Of a stretch of 48,977 nt of DNA, positions 16,167 to 24,954 are shown in pieces. The stretch's first letter is position 1; each line of letters opens with the position of its first letter. Source of the stretch: an uncultured Oscillospiraceae bacterium (GTDB lineage Bacteria > Bacillota > Clostridia > Oscillospirales > Oscillospiraceae); the NCBI GenBank assembly GCA_934589065.1, contig CAKTNN010000015.1, positions 1-48,977 on the forward strand, written 5' to 3'. The position numbers and the translations under genes were made by a program. The notes beneath the pieces were generated by a model. That model saw only the letters and a program-made list of their open reading frames with translations, did no database searches and was not told where the DNA came from.

Positions 16167-16591
16167 CCGTAAAAAAACTCCGGGCCGGGGCAAAAATGCC
16201 CACCTTTGGCTCGGAAGAAGCTGCCGGGGCTGACCTGTATGCCTGCCTGGACGAGGAAGTGACCATCGCGCCCGGTCAGACGGTGTTTATCCCTACGGGT
16301 CTTGCCATGGCGCTGCCAAAGGGTTATGTGGGTCTGGTGTATGCCCGCAGCGGTCTTGCCTGCAAGCAGGATCTGGCCCCAGCCAACAAGGTTGGCGTGA
16401 TTGACAGCGATTACCGGGGAGAATTTATGATCGCCCTGCACAACCACGGAAAGGAAACCAGGACCGTTCACCACGGTGACCGGGTAGCCCAGCTGGTGAT
16501 CACCCCCGTCCTGCGCCCCCTGTATCGGGAGGAAGACAGCCTGGACGAGACTGCCCGGGGAACCGGCGGTTTCGGCTCAACGGGAACGTAA
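16154..16591 (+). CDS. dut: Dut: deoxyuridine 5'-triphosphate nucleotidohydrolase
   Basis: A trimeric-type dUTPase of 145 residues that hydrolyses dUTP to dUMP, keeping uracil out of DNA. All five motifs are visible: AGADLYA (24-30), ARSGLA (64-69), GVIDSDYRGE (81-90), GDRVAQL (108-114) and the glycine-rich C-terminal RGTGGFGSTG (135-144), so the enzyme looks complete. Start ATG 16154 lies inside the end of nrdG (GGGAATGAAAGA serves as binding site); an upstream in-frame start would add unrelated residues. Confidence 0.95.
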   Translation: METIAVKKLRAGAKMPTFGSEEAAGADLYACLDEEVTIAPGQTVFIPTGLAMALPKGYVGLVYARSGLACKQDLAPANKVGVIDSDYRGEFMIALHNHGKETRTVHHGDRVAQLVITPVLRPLYREEDSLDETARGTGGFGSTGT

Positions 16592-16603
16592 TGTATTGTA
16601 CAG

Positions 16604-16640
16604 AACGCCCCGTCATTGCAATCTGCAATGACGGGGCGTT
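16604..16640. terminator. Bidirectional terminator between dut and the polysaccharide operon
   Basis: 17-bp perfect stem AACGCCCCGTCATTGCA (16604-16620) / 16624-16640 around a 3-base loop. It ends both the dut transcript and the minus-strand operon. The core again contains CGTCATTGCA. Confidence 0.85.
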
Positions 16641-16644
16641 TGCG

Positions 16645-17766
16645 TTACATAGATAGGTACAGCCGCTTCATTTGCTGGCTGATGGTTTCCAGGCTGAACT
16701 GCTGCACCTTTTCCTTGGCGGCAGCCCCCAGCCGGGCCCGGAGGTCGGGGTTATCAAAAGCGCGGGTGACAGCTTCCGCAATGGCTTCCGGGGTCAAGGC
16801 GGTGTAAAGACCATCTACCCCATCATCAATCAGGTCAACATTTCCCCGAATGGGGCTGACAATGGCGCACAGCCCGCTGCTCATAGCCTCCATCAGGGAA
16901 AGGGACAGGCCTTCCCGGAAGGAAACAAAGAGAAAGGCATCCGCTGCTCCGTAGAGCATAGGCACATCGTTGCGGTAGCCCAGGAAGTGAACCCGGTCTT
17001 CCAAACCCAATTCCTTCTGCAGGGCAAGGCAGTTCTCCATTTCCTGCCCGCGACCGGCACAAACCAAGTGAATTTTGGGGTTATCCAGCAGCTTCATGGC
17101 CCGGAGCATCATGGCGTGATTTTTGTTTTTTGTCAGCTCCGCTACGGACAGCAGAACAAAATCATCCTCCTGCAGCCCCAGGCTTTCCCGGACGGAGGCA
17201 CGGTAAGTGGTGCAGTCCCGGAAGCGCTCCAGGGGAACGCCGACGCCCTTGACGTATTCCAGCCGTCTGGCGTGAATATGCTTTTGGGAGAAAGCATAAT
17301 CCTCCCGATTGATGTTGATCAGCAAATCCGTATAGAAGGAAGCAATCCACTCCGCAGGGAAGTACAGCAGCCAATTTTTGAGGGGTGCGCCCTTGAAAAA
17401 GTGGTAGCCGTGGGCGGTGTAGATAACTTTAGTCCCTTCTTTTCGGGCGTGGCGCGCAGCAAGTCGGGTAAAAAAGGCGGCAACGGGCGTATGGCAGTGG
17501 ATGATATCGTAGTGATTTTCATCAATGAGCTTTTTTAACTTCCGGTAGGCGCCGAGGTTGCTTTTTGCCAGGGGAGAGCGCCCAAAATCCACCGGCACAT
17601 AGTGGTCACAGTAGGGAATATAGGGGGGTTCTCCCGGCTCAAAATCGTTTTTTCCGGCAACGCTGGTTTCCCAGCCAAGCTCCTGCATCATTTTCAGGTA
17701 TGGAACATGGAATTCCAGAATGTGGGTTTTCACAACGGTTGCTACAAAGAGAATCTTTTTATCCAT
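16645..17766 (-). CDS. GT4 glycosyltransferase (last gene of the polysaccharide operon)
   Basis: A 373-residue GT-B fold enzyme. The N-terminal acceptor domain has DIIHCHTPVAAFFTRLAAR and YTAHGYHFFKGAP, typical of the capsular/EpsD-like GT4 branch, and the C-terminal donor domain carries the E-x7-E motif in FREGLSLSLMEAMSSG. It transfers a sugar from a nucleotide donor to a lipid-linked oligosaccharide at the inner face of the membrane; donor and acceptor cannot be predicted. It starts 15 bases after the flippase gene ends and is followed by the terminator at 16604-16640. Confidence 0.9.
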   Translation of the reverse strand: MDKKILFVATVVKTHILEFHVPYLKMMQELGWETSVAGKNDFEPGEPPYIPYCDHYVPVDFGRSPLAKSNLGAYRKLKKLIDENHYDIIHCHTPVAAFFTRLAARHARKEGTKVIYTAHGYHFFKGAPLKNWLLYFPAEWIASFYTDLLININREDYAFSQKHIHARRLEYVKGVGVPLERFRDCTTYRASVRESLGLQEDDFVLLSVAELTKNKNHAMMLRAMKLLDNPKIHLVCAGRGQEMENCLALQKELGLEDRVHFLGYRNDVPMLYGAADAFLFVSFREGLSLSLMEAMSSGLCAIVSPIRGNVDLIDDGVDGLYTALTPEAIAEAVTRAFDNPDLRARLGAAAKEKVQQFSLETISQQMKRLYLSM

Positions 17767-17781
17767 GGGGTGCCCTCCTAA

Positions 17782-19170
17782 TCAAATGAGAACCTTCCGC
17801 TTGCGAATCCGCAGAAGCTCCCATAGACCGATCGCCGCCCCCAGGGCCCAGCGGACAAGCCAGGCATCCGGCAGCAGATAGACCAAAAGCATGATGCAGA
17901 CAAAGCAGAGCGCATACCGTCCCCACAGGGAAATGCCGAAGGGATAGCTCCCTTTGCCCAGAAGATACCGGGTATAGAGGTAGTGCATGGCAAACTGCAG
18001 CGTGTGGGAAACCACTGTTGCCAGGGCAGCACCGGGCATTCCGTAGGCGCGGATGAACACATAGTTCAGGGCGATATTTACAAGGGAAGAGGAGATGGTG
18101 GCGACTGCCACTACCCGTACCTTTTTGTGATAATATTCGTAGTTAATGGGGAAGGTACACAGAAAATTCAGATAGTGGCTGGCAACAAAAACGGGAATCA
18201 GTTTTGTAGAGTCCCAGAAATCCTGCCCGGCAAAGAGGTGATAAACTTCGGTTCCCAGAAGCATAAATCCGGCAGAAAGCACGGTGTAAACCTCCAAAAA
18301 GTTTTTGGACTGGTTCATTACCGCATCCTGCCGCCCCTGCTTGGTGTCCTCAAAGAAGAAGGGAACCCAGGTATTGTTCAGCGCTCCAAAAATGGTAAAG
18401 AGAATGGTGCCAAACTGAAAGGCCATGGAGTAAATGCCGCTGACGGTATCCCCGGAGAGCTGCCGCAGCATCACCACATCGCTGTGCCCCAGAAGCAAAT
18501 CCGCCAGATTGTAAAAAACATAAGGAATTGCCAGGGGAATGCAGAAACGCCAGTATTTGGCGGAGAAAAGGGTTTTTCCTTTTAGCAGCACATACAGGCA
18601 AAGACCCAGGCCAAGAATGCCATACACAGCCGCGTTTGCCAGAATTCTGCCGTAGTAGTTTATTTCCTTGGGCATGGTCAGCACGAAAATCAGGGAGAGC
18701 ACCAGACTGCTGACCGCCGTAAAAACGGAAAGCAGCATATTTCGCCCGGCCTTTAATTCGTAGGTCAGCTTTGTATTCATAAAGTTGACGCCAAAGGTGC
18801 CAATGGATTGAAAAAGCACCAGCACCACAAAAAACCGGCTGACTTTCAGCAGACTGCTGATGGGCCCCAAAAGGGAGAGCACCACGAGACTCACGATAAA
18901 AAAGACCAGAAAGGACAGGGTCATTACGCTGGACTGATATCTGGTCTGCTCACTTTCCGGGTACTCCACCCGCGCATTGACAAGCGTTCCCTGGGTTTGC
19001 AGGGTCGCCGCAATGGCAAGCACGCTGACCCAGACATTGTAGTTGGAAAGGTTTCCGTAGCCGCCCGTCCCTAAAAGTCTGGAAAAGAGGGGCGCTGTGA
19101 AAATGGAAATGCCGTACAGCAGGCAGGTGCTTAGGATATTAAAAAATGTGACGCGATTTCGTTGTTTCAT
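17782..19170 (-). CDS. Wzx-like polysaccharide flippase
   Basis: A 462-residue membrane protein with about 12-14 hydrophobic helices and the MOP/PST-family start (NRVTFFNILSTCLLYGISIFTAPLFSRLLG), which is the usual signature of oligosaccharide-unit translocases. It would move the undecaprenyl-linked repeat unit across the membrane for polymerisation. The start overlaps the GT2 stop by 4 bases (ATGA). Its place in an operon with a priming transferase, glycosyltransferases and a Wzy-like protein supports the role. Confidence 0.9.
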   Translation of the reverse strand: MKQRNRVTFFNILSTCLLYGISIFTAPLFSRLLGTGGYGNLSNYNVWVSVLAIAATLQTQGTLVNARVEYPESEQTRYQSSVMTLSFLVFFIVSLVVLSLLGPISSLLKVSRFFVVLVLFQSIGTFGVNFMNTKLTYELKAGRNMLLSVFTAVSSLVLSLIFVLTMPKEINYYGRILANAAVYGILGLGLCLYVLLKGKTLFSAKYWRFCIPLAIPYVFYNLADLLLGHSDVVMLRQLSGDTVSGIYSMAFQFGTILFTIFGALNNTWVPFFFEDTKQGRQDAVMNQSKNFLEVYTVLSAGFMLLGTEVYHLFAGQDFWDSTKLIPVFVASHYLNFLCTFPINYEYYHKKVRVVAVATISSSLVNIALNYVFIRAYGMPGAALATVVSHTLQFAMHYLYTRYLLGKGSYPFGISLWGRYALCFVCIMLLVYLLPDAWLVRWALGAAIGLWELLRIRKRKVLI

Positions 19171-20147
19171 AGGATTGTCCTATCAGCGGGGTGCAAAATG
19201 CAGTGTATATGCCATACCGGCCCGAAAAGGCCCAGAACCAGCAGCAAATACTGCCCTTTTTGCTTTTTGGAGACCAGGGAACTGCTCAGGAAAAAGGGAA
19301 CCAGACGGCAAAGGCTTCGGCGGCACTGCCGGTAGGGCTCCTTTAGTTCGGATACCTGGCGGTACTCCTGGCAGAGCATCATAGGGTGGGCCAAAGACCA
19401 TGCCCAAAGTGCCTTTGCCTGGGGCAGCAGCTCCGGGCAGCGGGCAGCCAGGTCTTGGCAGATTTCCTGGGCGTGGACAGAAAGATGAAAGCTTTTGGGA
19501 GAAACCCTGGAGGTGGTGATGGAGCCCGGGCGATGGTAATAGTTATACAGGGCTTGGGGAACCATGGCAATCCGCTTTGCCCGGAGGGCCAAACGGTAGG
19601 TGACGGGCACATCCTCGCAGATCATCCCCTCTGGGTAACGGATACCATCAAAAAGCTCCCGGCGGTACAGCTTATCCCAGGCGGCGGAATCCACATGATC
19701 CCAGGTGAAAATCCGGCGGCAGAGCTCTATTCCATCCAAAAGCTCTTCTTTCTGGGGGCACAGCCCCGTTTGCTTTTCACCGGTGCTGCCGTCTAAATCA
19801 AAGCGCCCGGCGCAGACCAGATCTGCGTCGTTTTTTTCTGCTGCCTGCACCAGGCACCGGTAGGCATTCGGTTCCAGATAGTCGTCGCTGTCCACAAAGG
19901 CAATGTATTCCCCGGCGGCCCGGTCAAGGCCGGTATTCCGGGCGCTGCTCAGGCCTCCATTTTCCTTATGGATAACGGTAATCCGGGGATCCAGCTTTGC
20001 GTACCGGTCACAGATTTCGCCGGAATCATCGGTAGAGCCGTCATCCACCAGGAGAATTTCCCGGATGTATTCCTGCTTTCGCACGGAATCTAAGCACCGG
20101 CAAAGAAAGGGGGAGACATTGTAAACGGGAATAATGACAGAAATCAT
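19167..20147 (-). CDS. GT2 glycosyltransferase
   Basis: A 326-residue GT-A fold family 2 enzyme. The N-terminus ISVIIPVYNVSPFLCRCLDS, the nucleotide-binding LLVDDGSTDDSGEICD, ENGGLSSARNTGLD and the metal-binding DSDD (in YIAFVDSDDYLEP) are classic. It adds one sugar, donor unknown, to the growing repeat unit in the cytoplasm. It overlaps both neighbours by 4 bases, so its translation is coupled to the GT4 gene before it and the flippase after it. Confidence 0.93.
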   Translation of the reverse strand: MISVIIPVYNVSPFLCRCLDSVRKQEYIREILLVDDGSTDDSGEICDRYAKLDPRITVIHKENGGLSSARNTGLDRAAGEYIAFVDSDDYLEPNAYRCLVQAAEKNDADLVCAGRFDLDGSTGEKQTGLCPQKEELLDGIELCRRIFTWDHVDSAAWDKLYRRELFDGIRYPEGMICEDVPVTYRLALRAKRIAMVPQALYNYYHRPGSITTSRVSPKSFHLSVHAQEICQDLAARCPELLPQAKALWAWSLAHPMMLCQEYRQVSELKEPYRQCRRSLCRLVPFFLSSSLVSKKQKGQYLLLVLGLFGPVWHIHCILHPADRTIL

Positions 20148-21415
20148 GCTGTTCCCTCCTGATTTCGGGAAAGACTTGCGTAGATGGCGAGCAGCTGCTC
20201 CCGGTTGGCATGGGGATTGTGGGTAAGCCGTGCCCGGGCGGCTGCGGCAGCGCCAAAGCGAGCGGCTGCAGCGCCCTCGTCAAAGATGCGAAGAATGTTG
20301 TGGGCCAGGACATAGGGGGCGGAGGACTGGTAAATAAGTCCTTCTTTTTCGTTTTCCAGCATACTGCTGACCCCGCCTACATCGGCAGCCACACAGGGAA
20401 CGCCCAGAAGCATGGCTTCCCCCAGGGAATTGGGAGAATTTTCGATGGTGGAGGGCAGACAGAATACATTGCTGGATAGATATGCCTGCTTCATTCCCTC
20501 CGGGCTTAACCGGCCCAGGAAGGTGATTTTTCCCTCCAAACCGTGGGAGAAAACGTACTTTGCCAGGTAAGCGTGGTAGGTCTGCTGACGCATTGCCTGT
20601 TTCCCGGTCAGTCCCAAAAAGCTGCTGCCGGGAACAGCCAGGGTGGCATCCGGATATTTTTTCAGAACCTGGCAGAAGGCCTCCAACAGATAGTGAAAGC
20701 CCTTTAGGGGCACCTCCATACTGGGGGCGAAAATCCGGTGCTTTTGGCAGGCGGCATATTGCCACGCGCCCTCATAAAAGGGCTCCCGCAGGGTTTCCCG
20801 GCAGAGGTGGTATTCTGCCTGGGGGGCCAGAAGCTCCGTGCAGGCCAGATCCCAATGGGTGCGGCCCAGAACGTGGCGGGCAAGCCCAAGAGCCTGGGCT
20901 TCCAGTTCCCCCCGGAGGGCATATTTTTTCTGCTGCTCCAGGATGTTGTCCCGGCGGAGAAAATCCCGCAGGGTGCTGCTGCGCTGCACCGAATAGGGTA
21001 CGCCCTCGGCGTAGTGTCGGGCATAGATGCCGCACAAGCCCTGGATGCTCACAGCGGTGCAATCCAGCAGCCCTTGGGCCTGGCAGACCCGAAGAAGGGA
21101 TAAGGTGTGCCCGTACTCCGTTCCCCAGATATGGATAACATCCGGCTGAAAGGAATGAACCTGTTGGGCAAACAAAGTTTCCAGGGCGGGATAATAGACA
21201 TGGGGCTGAGGCTCGGGGAACAGAAGATACCGGAGCTTTGAATCCACAGCGCCTGCTTCCTCCCGGTCAGCCCGGCACAGAACGCAGATTTCCAGACTGG
21301 GGTCTTGGCGCAGGTCGGAAAGGACATGATCCATCCACAGCCCGGAGCCTATCTTTCCGTCCACAGCCTGACGGATGGCACCGGGGACTAGATTGCACAG
21401 CCACAAAAGACGCAT
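20144..21415 (-). CDS. GT4 glycosyltransferase
   Basis: A 423-residue GT-B enzyme. The N-terminal domain includes HSFQPDVIHIWGTEYGHTL, and the C-terminal domain includes ITFLGRLSPEGMKQAYLSS, FCLPSTIENSPNSLGEAMLLG and VPCVAADVGGVSSML, matching the donor site of family 4. The middle (about residues 130-230) contains a longer insertion than in most GT4 enzymes. Its stop overlaps the GT2 start by 4 bases. Sugar donor and acceptor are not predictable. Confidence 0.9.
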   Translation of the reverse strand: MRLLWLCNLVPGAIRQAVDGKIGSGLWMDHVLSDLRQDPSLEICVLCRADREEAGAVDSKLRYLLFPEPQPHVYYPALETLFAQQVHSFQPDVIHIWGTEYGHTLSLLRVCQAQGLLDCTAVSIQGLCGIYARHYAEGVPYSVQRSSTLRDFLRRDNILEQQKKYALRGELEAQALGLARHVLGRTHWDLACTELLAPQAEYHLCRETLREPFYEGAWQYAACQKHRIFAPSMEVPLKGFHYLLEAFCQVLKKYPDATLAVPGSSFLGLTGKQAMRQQTYHAYLAKYVFSHGLEGKITFLGRLSPEGMKQAYLSSNVFCLPSTIENSPNSLGEAMLLGVPCVAADVGGVSSMLENEKEGLIYQSSAPYVLAHNILRIFDEGAAAARFGAAAAARARLTHNPHANREQLLAIYASLSRNQEGTA

Positions 21416-21419
21416 GGTG

Positions 21420-22589
21420 TCAGCTCCTTTTTGTTTGTTCCAGCATTGTCAGAATTTTTCCCGCCTGAACCACGTTGTTGCGGGATTCCAGCACAAATTC
21501 TCTTGCGTTCATACCCTGGGCAAAGAGTGCCTCATCGGATTGGCTCAGCACGGTTTTCAGTGCCTGGGCAATGCCCTCCGGGGTTTCCGCATCAATAAAA
21601 TGCACATAAGGGTAGTATTCTCTGGGCATTCCCGGCAGGCGCGTGGTGAGCACCGGCGTGCCGGAAGCCATATATTCCATGGTTTTGGACGGGAAAGAGT
21701 ATTTTACATATTCTTCCTTGGTAGGCCGGGGGTTTACCAAAAGCGTGGCCTGCATCTCCTTTTCCACCACCTGGCTGCTCAGAAGCATTCCCCCGTAAAA
21801 AATTCTGGGGTCTTCCCGGGCAATGGCCTGCAGGGGCTCAACATAGTCCCCGGGGCCGTAAATTGCCAGAATGGTATTCGGCAGATTCGCCTTTTGAAAA
21901 CCCTCCACCAGTTCGGGAAGGCCATAAAGCGTGCACACGCTGCCGGCATACAGGCAAACCCTGGGGGATTGCTTTTTGCCAAGACCGGGCTTTTTTTCGC
22001 CCATGGAGATATCCGCGTGGCCTTCCAGAATAATGTGGGGCTTTCCGGCGGGATTCAGGCGGGCGTTCATCATTTCCGTCAAAAGCACATAGTCGGTGCA
22101 CCGGGCAATCACCCGGTTCGTAAGATTGCGGTATACCCGGTTGTAGCCCAGCATATCGGGTAGATCGGTGATGATACCCACACACCTTACTCCCCGCATT
22201 CGGGAGGCCAACTGGGCAAAGAAGGCGGTGGTGCAGTTCAGACAGTCCACAAAAACCACACTGTCTTTCTCCTTACAAAGCCGAAAAACCCGCCTGAATG
22301 TACCGAAAGCCCCCAAAATCAACTTTACAGGCCCATGGCAGCTGGCAGGAACATAGTGGTATTGCGCTCCGCCCTCTGCTTCCTCCTTTGGGTGCAGGTA
22401 GCCTTTGGTGCAGTTCTGCCGGTTTACCGGCAGCGTGGCAACCACATCCACCTTTGCTCCCTGGGCAAGCCCCTCAATCAGAAGCCGATGGTATTTCTGG
22501 GACTGAAAGGCGGGCTTTTGTGCACTGTGGGAAAAGAGTGCCCGATAGGTATTTTCGGAGCAGGTGGTAACGGCGTAAACAATGTGCAT
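21420..22589 (-). CDS. GT4 glycosyltransferase
   Basis: The product is 389 residues. The donor-domain pattern is present: VCLYAGSVCTLYGLPELVEG, LLVNPRPTKEEYVKYSFPSKTMEYMASGTPVLTTRL (given here in parts: NPRPTKEEYVKYSFPSK and MEYMASGTPVLTT). In this enzyme the usual E-x7-E region reads SFPSKTMEYMASG, as in the subgroup where F-P-S-K replaces the first Glu. ATG 22589 is chosen because GGGAGAAA lies just upstream; the longer frame adds 27 residues that overlap nothing useful. It lies 4 bases before the next GT4 gene. Confidence 0.88.
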   Translation of the reverse strand: MHIVYAVTTCSENTYRALFSHSAQKPAFQSQKYHRLLIEGLAQGAKVDVVATLPVNRQNCTKGYLHPKEEAEGGAQYHYVPASCHGPVKLILGAFGTFRRVFRLCKEKDSVVFVDCLNCTTAFFAQLASRMRGVRCVGIITDLPDMLGYNRVYRNLTNRVIARCTDYVLLTEMMNARLNPAGKPHIILEGHADISMGEKKPGLGKKQSPRVCLYAGSVCTLYGLPELVEGFQKANLPNTILAIYGPGDYVEPLQAIAREDPRIFYGGMLLSSQVVEKEMQATLLVNPRPTKEEYVKYSFPSKTMEYMASGTPVLTTRLPGMPREYYPYVHFIDAETPEGIAQALKTVLSQSDEALFAQGMNAREFVLESRNNVVQAGKILTMLEQTKRS

Positions 22590-22603
22590 GGTTTTTCTCC
22601 CGA

Positions 22604-23848
22604 TTATTTGGTGCGGCGTTCCAGCAAAGGCAGAAGACTTTCTGTCAGGGCCAGAATGGGGAACAGCCACAGGTATGGGTTGGTAATCAGATTCTCGGTA
22701 TTAAAAGTGGCAGCCAGAGCGGCAAGGCTTATGAGCTTTGCGGGCAGACTGCCCTTTCCCCGGAAAACCAGAGCGGCCCAGCCAAAGAGATTCAGCCAGC
22801 CAAAAAACACACCCAGCACACCGAACAAAATGGTGGAGGAGCTGGTATTATGGGTGACGGTGTTTAAAATATAGTCAATGGTTCTGCCCCGGAAGGGGGT
22901 CCATTTCAGTACGCCGAGATTGAAGGTGACGCTTTCCACCCGGTCATCCAAAGAGGGGTTGGACATGAAAACCTTTTCCACCATCAGCTGCAGCTGGGTG
23001 TACAGGGGCGGCTTGGCAGCCACCAGCCACAGGCCAATGACCAGCGCCAAGGCCAAAATCGCAGCCGTGAAAATCCGGCCTATTTTTGTCTTGGCAACGC
23101 CCTTGTCAAAGTAGACTGTCAGCAGAAAGACTGCCGTTACCGCAACGCCGCCGGTGGAGAAGGTTGAGAGCATGGTTACGGTCAGCAATAGATTCACCAG
23201 CCAAGCTGTCCGCTCCTTTTCCCAATGCACCTGGTAGTTATTCAGATACAGAGCCAGGAAAAGAAAAAACTGGTACACCCCCGGTTCCCGGAAAACGCCA
23301 AAATTCCGGGAATGGGCAAAGGTCACGGAGACAAAGGAGAAAACGTAATTGTAGAATACGGCCTGAAAGCTGTTTTCAAAGGTGGGGGGAACCAGAAGCC
23401 CCCGGTCGGCGGGAATCCGCAGCAGATAGGTGCACAAAAGAGAATAGGCACTTAGAAAGACCATCAGCGCAACATAGTGCCTGGCGGTTTCCTCCGGGGA
23501 GGCAAAGTAGGAAATCAGCACGGAGGCAAGGATGCAGTAGACCATGCTGAAATACATCATCTGCCAGTCCCGCTTTAATACCATGGGAACCAGGATGGTC
23601 AGGCTGAAAAGAAGCGCCAAAGGAATTCGTCCATCGGTGAAAATGGCCCTCAGCTTTTTCCGGTTGTGCAGCAAAAACACCAGCGCACACAGGGCGCTCA
23701 CCCCAAGGGATAGAAACTGGGCGCGGTAAAATCCCAGCAAATACAGGCCGGCCTGGCTGTCCCGGGCAAGGTACAGAAGCAGAAAAAGGTACAGGATAAA
23801 GAGCCCTGAATAGACTTTCTTCCGGGGAAAGGGGTAACGTGTGATCAT
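22604..23848 (-). CDS. Wzy-like polymerase / O-antigen-ligase-type membrane protein
   Basis: A 414-residue integral membrane protein with about 10-12 hydrophobic segments and a larger external loop, the general layout of Wzy polymerases. Sequence landmarks are FREPGVYQFFLFLALYLNN and TMLSTFSTGGVAVTAVFLL, similar to the REPG-containing region of O-antigen polymerases. Primary conservation in this family is low, so the call rests on topology, that motif and the operon. ATG 23848 is chosen: it overlaps the preceding gene by 4 bases and follows AAAGGAG; the longer frame would overlap that gene by over 200 bases. It would polymerise repeat units at the outer face. Confidence 0.82.
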   Translation of the reverse strand: MITRYPFPRKKVYSGLFILYLFLLLYLARDSQAGLYLLGFYRAQFLSLGVSALCALVFLLHNRKKLRAIFTDGRIPLALLFSLTILVPMVLKRDWQMMYFSMVYCILASVLISYFASPEETARHYVALMVFLSAYSLLCTYLLRIPADRGLLVPPTFENSFQAVFYNYVFSFVSVTFAHSRNFGVFREPGVYQFFLFLALYLNNYQVHWEKERTAWLVNLLLTVTMLSTFSTGGVAVTAVFLLTVYFDKGVAKTKIGRIFTAAILALALVIGLWLVAAKPPLYTQLQLMVEKVFMSNPSLDDRVESVTFNLGVLKWTPFRGRTIDYILNTVTHNTSSSTILFGVLGVFFGWLNLFGWAALVFRGKGSLPAKLISLAALAATFNTENLITNPYLWLFPILALTESLLPLLERRTK

Positions 23849-24954
23849 AGAAACTCCTTTTTTTGTTTCAGCTGCAAAACGGCTTCCAGCAGGTGCTCCG
23901 GGCCGGGCGCTACGGCAATACCGCCGTGGGCCAGGGCAACCTCCTGGCAGGCGGTGCCCTGATATACAATGGGGGTGGTGCCGCAGCAGGCGGCTTCCAG
24001 CACGGTCATGCCAAAGGTTTCCTCCCGGCTGGGGCAGAGGTATGCGTCTGCGGCGCTGTAGCACTGAGCAAGCTCTGCCGCGCTTGCGGTGCGGGGCAGG
24101 GCCAGAATGCTTTTGGGCAGGGCCGTTGCCTGCTTATGAGGAATGCCGATGAGTACAATTTTGCAGTCAGGGGGCAGAAGGGCATTCAGCGCGACAAAGT
24201 CATCCAGCCCTTTCCGCTTTTCCCAGACGTTGGCAACGCCCAAGAGGATAAATTGGTTTTCTGCCTGCCACTGTTTCCGCTTATCGCTGGGGGTGGGGCG
24301 GAAAACATTGGGATCCACCCGGTTGGGCACAACGGTTATGGGATATTCTGCCAAAAAGCTTTGCTTTACCAGGTCTGCCAGCCATTGGGAGGGAACCTGG
24401 ATGGAAAGATTGGGGATTCCGGTAAAAAGCGCCTTCTTTTTGGCGTAGTTCCGGGCGGTGGCATCCAGCAGGGCCTTGGGATATAATCCCGTTTGGGGAC
24501 AGCTGCCGCAGCCGGTTTTCCAGCGGTCGCAGCCTACAAAGGAAAAATAGGGACAGTTGCCGGTGAAGGCCCAGCAATCGTGGAGCGTCCAGCGGATTTC
24601 TTTTCCGCAGGTGCGCAGATAGGAAAAAAGAATCCCTACATGAAGATAATAGCCGTGGAGATTGTGCAGCCAGATAACATCGGGATCGTACTGCCGAATC
24701 TGCGCTATCAGCGCCCTGGTGGCCCGTCCGGAGCCAAAGCCCCCGGTTCCGAAAACCCGGTGCTGCAGGGCATGGAGGCGATACTGGGCAGGGGTGCCGA
24801 TGGCAAGGGTATCGATTCCTTTGCAGTCCTTGGCACCCCGTCCGTAGGCAATGCGGCAGGTGCTGCCCTGACGCTCCAGCTCCAGGGCGGTATCCACAAT
24901 GATTTTTCCGGTGCTGCCAATACCGGCAACCACATTGATAAAGAGGTATTTCAT
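23845..24954 (-). CDS. GT4 glycosyltransferase with a cysteine-rich insert
   Basis: A 369-residue GT-B enzyme. It opens MKYLFINVVAGIGSTGKII and has VIWLHNLHGYYLHVGILF. A Cys cluster follows in the acceptor domain (HDCWAFTGNCPYFSF, then GCDRW, TGCGSCPQ), a signature of the WcaC-like subgroup of family 4. The donor domain has CPSREETFGMTVLEAACCG with the E-x7-E motif. It is translationally coupled at both ends by 4-base overlaps. The Cys cluster may bind a metal or form disulfides; this is not established. Confidence 0.88.
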   Translation of the reverse strand: MKYLFINVVAGIGSTGKIIVDTALELERQGSTCRIAYGRGAKDCKGIDTLAIGTPAQYRLHALQHRVFGTGGFGSGRATRALIAQIRQYDPDVIWLHNLHGYYLHVGILFSYLRTCGKEIRWTLHDCWAFTGNCPYFSFVGCDRWKTGCGSCPQTGLYPKALLDATARNYAKKKALFTGIPNLSIQVPSQWLADLVKQSFLAEYPITVVPNRVDPNVFRPTPSDKRKQWQAENQFILLGVANVWEKRKGLDDFVALNALLPPDCKIVLIGIPHKQATALPKSILALPRTASAAELAQCYSAADAYLCPSREETFGMTVLEAACCGTTPIVYQGTACQEVALAHGGIAVAPGPEHLLEAVLQLKQKKEFL